Shown one piece after another: positions 48,136 through 64,000 of a stretch of 64,000 nucleotides of DNA (positions are counted from its first letter, which is position 1; each line of letters begins with the position of its first letter). This DNA is from Amorphochlora amoebiformis. Lineage: Eukaryota; Cercozoa; Chlorarachniophyceae. The notes beneath the pieces were generated by a model that was not told where the DNA came from, made no database searches, and saw only the letters and a list, made by a program, of their open reading frames with translations. The position numbers and the translations under genes are program-made. Location: NCBI GenBank assembly GCA_054601695.1, contig BAAHQB010000186.1, forward strand, positions 186,001 to 250,000, given 5' to 3'.

Positions 48136-48280
48136 TTACACGTAAAATCTTATGAACATGTGTACTTACACGTAAATATATTATATGCATGTATATATAT
48201 ATATATGTATATATGTATGTACATATATATATGTATATATATACATACATATCAATATATACATATACATATACATATAC

Positions 48281-48315
<35 letters not shown>

Positions 48316-48405
48316 TACGTACATATAAAATTTATGTATATGCAAAATTCTATTTATATGTGTACTTTTCACGTAAATATATTATATACATATATATATA
48401 TATAT

Positions 48406-48438
<33 letters not shown>

Positions 48439-48582
48439 CTAACATAAATAAATGTATATACAAATATATATGTATATATATTTATATATACATATACCCA
48501 GATTTTTATATTCATCGTACTATATATTTAATTATTTTATACACATATACATGTATACATATTAGTTTGACACTTATACGTT

Positions 48583-48624
<42 letters not shown>

Positions 48625-48692
48625 GTACATAGATATTTCTACATCTTCATACATACATCTCTGTATATGTAAATGCACAGATGTATACACTC

Positions 48693-48727
<35 letters not shown>

Positions 48728-48776
48728 CAAACATATATATATATATATATACATATAAATATATATGTATATATAC

Positions 48777-48808
<32 letters not shown>

Positions 48809-48829
48809 TATGTTATATATATATATACA

Positions 48830-48887
<58 letters not shown>

Positions 48888-48891
48888 CATA

Positions 48892-48926
<35 letters not shown>

Positions 48927-50015
48927 ACATGCATATGTATCCTACCATTAGCTTCGCGATAAGCAAATGAGCCTGGCGGAGCTCCGATCCCGAATGAACA
49001 GGGAGGTGGAGGCTGAGGCAAAAGCTCAGACCTCTGGACTAGTGCATGAAATGCTCCAGCTTCAAGAGCAACTGGTATCCTGTTGAGAATCCATAGCAAA
49101 ATCCAATCTAAAGCCATCTGCAGGACCAGGTCCGAGAACAAAACAAAACGCTGCTACGCAGCGCATCGGATGAGAACCAGAATACCAAGCTCGACGACTT
49201 CAAAACCTACATTCAGGTACCATAACCCCCTCAACAAATGGAATTGATCTAATAGGACAAAATCCCACATGTGAGGGAAAACCTTTACACCCCTTGTGCC
49301 AAAATGCCATCACCTTCCTTCTGATGCAAAACACTCCTTTAACCTAGAAAACTTTAACCGACCTGTCGTCGAAACTCGACGCCCGTGCACCACCTGACGC
49401 GTCCGCAGGCACCCAACCCACTGACACTCAAGCCAGCCTGAGGCAGCTCGTTGGTCCGTCTCCACAGTTGGAGTACGACTCGCTTGTGCGGATGGTGAGC
49501 AGGGTGGCTGCTGACGCCGCTATCGCAGCTGTGCAGGGCGACCACAAGGGGTCCGTGGGGTTGAAGATGGGGGAGGGGAAGGTGCCGACTCAGCCGATTA
49601 ATCTTAAGCTTAATTTGAGACTGAATGATAAGGTGGTGGAAGAATATGTATATGTATGTATATATATAGATGTATGCATATATAATATAATACAAGATAC
49701 CTAGATTTGTAGACATGTATGCACGTGCATATGTACCTGTTCACGTGTATGTCGATTAACGTTTACTTTCTGAATGAATCAAAAAGGCATGCGCAAGGAT
49801 AGGACGCTACGTCGCCAAATCATCCCGGGAGGAAGCATCGCTACTACCGCCACCCTCAGGACAGCAAACACAGCCAGCAAGTGGAACAGCAGGTGATGCA
49901 CACACTCAACAGCAACTTAAATTTATTTTGCCCAAAGAGTAATATGTTATATATATACACACATATATATATATATATATATATAGATACATGCATATAT
50001 ATATATATATATATG

Positions 50016-50054
<39 letters not shown>

Positions 50055-50075
50055 TACTGATATATGTACACATAC

Positions 50076-50109
<34 letters not shown>

Positions 50110-50518
50110 GGAGCCATGGAGTGTATGCACCCTCCTCCATGAAAATATACTCATGGTGGTTACGAGCCGTGGGAAGCTGGTTCACGGGCTTGTAATTTTA
50201 TCAATGTAATGTATGACTCATGGATGTATACACCCTAGTCTAACCATCTCCCGACCTTCACCAAACGCTTGCTCGAACCCTAACCTAACCCTGGCCTGGT
50301 TTCTAACTCTCCCAACATTGTAACCTAGGATTTCAATCTAATATCTAACATCTTCTGACAACCAGAAAAGTCTGATTTAAAACGATCTCACTCGTTGCCC
50401 GTATCGGGATCGTCGGCACTCCAACCGTCTCTCGATCTCATGAGGAAACACAAGGCAAGTGCCCTTACCCTCCAATTTCGCCACTTGCGCATGCTTACCA
50501 TTCAAATTATATACATAA

Positions 50519-50552
<34 letters not shown>

Positions 50553-50599
50553 CACAAACAGATATATACATATATACATATATATGTATACAATTATAT

Positions 50600-50633
<34 letters not shown>

Positions 50634-50645
50634 GCAAATATATAC

Positions 50646-50679
<34 letters not shown>

Positions 50680-50693
50680 ATAATATATATATA

Positions 50694-50745
<52 letters not shown>

Positions 50746-50852
50746 TTTGTGTGTATTCATAAATACTATACATATGTAAATGTGTATTTACATATGTATT
50801 CATCTATGTATATAAAGGTATATACATAGGCATACATATGTTTTATACTATG

Positions 50853-50886
<34 letters not shown>

Positions 50887-51022
50887 GTTTTATATATATA
50901 TATATATATTCGTATATCATATGAATGCATAATATACTTTTATACTCACTTATTAGACATACACAATATATATATGTGTATGTATATATATATATATATG
51001 TATATAATGCACATATACACAT

Positions 51023-51053
<31 letters not shown>

Positions 51054-51078
51054 TACTATATATATAATATATATTAAT

Positions 51079-51110
<32 letters not shown>

Positions 51111-51213
51111 TCGTGCGTATACATCTAGATAGATATATGTATGTCTATTACATGTACATTTATATTATAAATATATATATATATATATGTATTTATATTT
51201 AAGAATATATTTA

Positions 51214-51281
<68 letters not shown>

Positions 51282-51308
51282 TTAATACGTACATTTACAT
51301 GCATATGA

Positions 51309-51339
<31 letters not shown>

Positions 51340-51908
51340 CTCACACATATATGTATACACACATTTACACACATAATATTTACATATGTGCACATATATT
51401 CATGTACACAACACACATTGCTTACTAAAAACACACAGCGTACACCGGACCTGGACCCTTCTGCCAGAGACCAATCACAAGACTACAACGCGAGGGATCT
51501 CGCCAGCATCATCAAGTCCGAGATTGAGAAGAAAAAGCCTGGAGAGGTTCGAAAAGGGACGAGAAAGAAGCGGGCGTCACGACGTTACGTAAGTTTCTCA
51601 ATCGTTCGCGACGTGAGTGGTATTTAATTGTGTGAACATCTCATTGCTGTCAGCCCCGAGCGCCGCTGAGGGACCTACATACAAAGAACATGCTAGCTCA
51701 TGGCTCCAAGATCGCTGTCTCAGGGACGAGAAAGCGAGTGCTTAAGGTAGGGTACAGGAATATAGATACAGGGTTAACAAATAGGTCTGAGAATGTAGAT
51801 GGATGACTAATATATACATATATATATATATATATATTAGATATGTATTATATATATTTATACATATTTTACATATAGTTAAGCTATCCCTTAGGTTCTG
51901 TATATGTG

Positions 51909-51968
<60 letters not shown>

Positions 51969-52045
51969 CATATGTGTATATGTGTGTGTGTATATGTAGA
52001 CGTATATATTTTTAATACATATGTAGTAGCATATTTCTTTATCTA

Positions 52046-52093
<48 letters not shown>

Positions 52094-52612
52094 CATTTAC
52101 ACATATAGGCAGCCGAACACATGCTTGAGAGAGTAAAGAGCGAGGGAATCAAGAGTGTAGATGTCGTTGCTACCATACGACAGGTTTCGAACTTACTTTC
52201 TACTTTGCGGATGTATTTATTTTGCAGATGTATTTATTTTTGCGGACGTATTTATTAAACGCTCCTTTTTGTCTCTGCCTTGGCTTCTGTTTGGATTTGG
52301 TTCTAGAGTGAGTGATATAACCTTTACCTATTGCCATAATATATTTTGCTACTACATTTTCTTACTTGTGTGGATTGGAGCAGGAAAATGCATCCAAGGG
52401 TCCGGTCAGGAACAGAACAAAGATTTCTGGTCAAATGCGTGTATTTGTTTCTTAATTCGTGTGTTTGTTTTTTTTTGGGAGTATAAATATAAAGCCTAGA
52501 CCAGACTAATATCGGAAATTTCCAGCATTAAAAATGAGGAAATCTCGTGGAAACTCAAAGTCATTATCCAAGATGCTATCGGCGGGGTAACTATTACAGT
52601 TGTATAAATATA

Positions 52613-52666
<54 letters not shown>

Positions 52667-52689
52667 AGTATATAAATATACACATACAC

Positions 52690-52721
<32 letters not shown>

Positions 52722-53025
52722 GTAAATGTATATATTATGTGTATAACTTTGTATGCGTATTTAATGTAAGTAGTTCACGTACTGAACAATAACTTTTCTA
52801 TAGACCGAGTACATTAGCTCATCACCTTGTTGGAACACGAAGTTTGAAACCGCGCCCGGTCCAGCCCGAAAGAGAGAAGTCCGCTGTGAGACGGAATCGC
52901 CTTTGGATTCCTTAGTATCGAAAATGTTAGAGAAGCAAATAAAACAATATTTTGAGTACTTGCGAAGCAAAAAGACTGCGCTAGATCAATTGTGTAAAAT
53001 TGTAACACGAAATACAGTACAATAA
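44273..53025 (+). CDS. Large coiled-coil protein, complete, 20 exons
   Basis: Exons: 44273-44469, 44526-44609, 44666-44801, 44877-45296, 46260-46315, 46366-46506, 46557-46614, 46675-46725, 46979-47041, 47110-47292, 48952-49074, 49124-49216, 49348-49632, 49787-49892, 50366-50454, 51439-51588, 51654-51746, 52109-52183, 52500-52586 and 52804-53025 (stop TAA). Total 2712 nt, 903 aa, all phases consistent. The N-terminal ~70 residues are acidic and disordered. Then come a short helical piece ([17 protein letters not shown]), a Pro/Ser/Thr-rich region with TP sites ([20 protein letters not shown]), and a heptad-rich coiled coil over about exons 5-12 ([48 protein letters not shown]). A basic segment ([13 protein letters not shown]) and a helical C-terminus follow. 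This is the layout of cytoskeletal or centrosomal scaffold proteins, but no family is recognised. The exon 50366-50454 donor is GC (AAG|GCAAGT). Exon 13 could extend 12 nt. Confidence 0.9.
50100..50330. other. Intron segment with mixed sequence and a trace of CCCTAA
   Basis: Non-TA sequence between coiled-coil exons 14 and 15 with a palindromic-looking pair (TGGGAGCCATGGAGTGTATG and a later CATGGATGTATACACCC). A few CCTAACC units lie at 50276-50292. No exon is supported. Confidence 0.4.
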
Positions 53026-53588
53026 ATCTACCAACATTTCATACATACTAGAGTGAGCGCATATGCTAGATATGTGCTAGATGTGCGACTCAGTGTATAA
53101 ACATAAATAATTATACGATATCGCCTGTTGTATTGATGAGTCACCGAACTACCACTAGTACGTACCAGTCTAGACCAGCAGGAACTTTGCACTCAACCAG
53201 TCAGGCGACTCAGGCCGCCGCGACTCAGGCGGCCATAGATTCAGTTGATCTATCATTTCTAGCGTTTAATTCACTGGGTATACGTCTAGTACGTACAATT
53301 GAAAACCATGCGTACCAGGATCTGCTTTTATATTAGATCAGTGACGTGCGATTCGCGGTGCGAATACGTACGTACGTAGGTATGCAGGTGCAGCAATGCC
53401 TAGAATAATTTAGTCGAGTAACAGTGCGTATGCTACTAGTGCTAGTATGTAACCCTCCTTATTCATGTACGTATACGGTCGACGTATACGAACCGTCTAG
53501 ACCGTGATAATAGATACGTATGGGCGGCCGTCGCATGCGCATGCATATATATACACACACACACACACACATAAACATATAATATATG

Positions 53589-53624
<36 letters not shown>

Positions 53625-53967
53625 CATCTAGAACCTAGACCTAGTCTAGGTACGTACGTCTAGTACATATTATATATATGTATTCAATACACATTTGCGT
53701 ACGTATCATCGAAAAGAAACCACTCTAGACACTTGGCAAAACCGGCCGACCTGCTAATTAAATGTCTGTACATGCACTGATTATGGTCGACACCACATGG
53801 CATGCAAAAGATAAACCTATTTTGCACGCGGGAAGCTACTAGATTAGCTAGAGGTTAGTGTCGAAATGAGGAATGTTGAAGAACGGTGGTGTTGCGAGAC
53901 AGAATATCGCAACTCATATAATCAGCCAGCACTTTACAATTACTTTGAGCAAAAGAAATGCGTGTAC
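53026..53967. other. Second CTAG-rich spacer between convergent genes
   Basis: The gap between the convergent stops at 53025 (+) and 53968 (-). It contains about 19 CTAG tetramers by hand count (for example 53625-53652), CGTACGTACG-type palindromes and a short TA block. Mixed composition like 29.6-30.3 kb. No coding exon recognised. Confidence 0.7.
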
Positions 53968-63715
<9,748 letters not shown>

Positions 63716-63779
63716 CTGCGTATGTATGAATACATATATATATATATATAAATTCTTATATATATATATTATATGTATA

Positions 63780-63854
<75 letters not shown>

Positions 63855-63890
63855 AATATATATAATATACATATATATATATATAATATA

Positions 63891-63946
<56 letters not shown>

Positions 63947-64000
63947 GCATGTGTATTCCCAGATACATTATTAATATATGCGTACTACTATGCAATATTC
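63716..64000. repeat. TA microsatellite at the right edge
   Basis: (TA)n with short unique ends, probably the next intron of the ankyrin-repeat gene. Confidence 0.7.

Overview
Eukaryotic nuclear DNA, most likely from an alga. Spliceosomal GT-AG introns are everywhere. Exons are short (often 20-100 bp), clearly less AT-rich than their surroundings, and separated by long introns made of (TA)n, (CA)n, (GA/CT)n, (TAA)n and degenerate TTAGGG/CCCTAA repeats. Nearly all long ORFs are microsatellite translations (Tyr-Ile, Leu-Ser, poly-Asn). The real genes had to be assembled exon by exon from splice sites, phase continuity and protein-family logic. A PsbP-domain (thylakoid-lumen type) protein suggests a photosynthetic cell, and the interstitial telomere repeats are TTAGGG-type. 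A P2X-type ATP-gated channel fits a unicellular alga or protist. I cannot name the species; a chlorarachniophyte-like or other microalga is only a guess.

Layout. 224-6140 (+): small protein with one membrane segment and a basic tail. 7622-13574 (-): PsbP-domain protein, 11 phase-consistent exons, N-terminus unresolved (13.6-15.8 kb). About 19117-29577 (+): JmjC/cupin-8 oxygenase, 5' end uncertain. 29.6-31.7 kb: CTAG-rich spacer and one orphan exon. 31712-42132 (-): complete 16-exon P2X receptor, 403 codons. 42323-43009 (+): small protein with a weak CS/p23-like stretch, divergent from P2X. 43451-44011 (-): basic intronless ORF. 44273-53025 (+): complete 20-exon coiled-coil protein, 903 codons. 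53968-63715 (-): 3' part of a 20-exon ankyrin-repeat gene that runs towards the right edge. The last two genes are convergent across a second CTAG-rich spacer. No operon-like logic or shared pathway is evident.

The most unusual signal is structural. In most of these genes an exon, or only its splice-site edge, recurs as one to five decaying copies in the adjacent intron, each copy separated by TA microsatellite. Copies carrying the acceptor edge lie upstream of the working exon, and copies carrying the donor edge lie downstream. Separately, a conserved motif of about 43 bp, found about 11 times, sits only inside telomere-like arrays and always in the same orientation to them. Telomere repeats also form the inferred splice sites of several exons.
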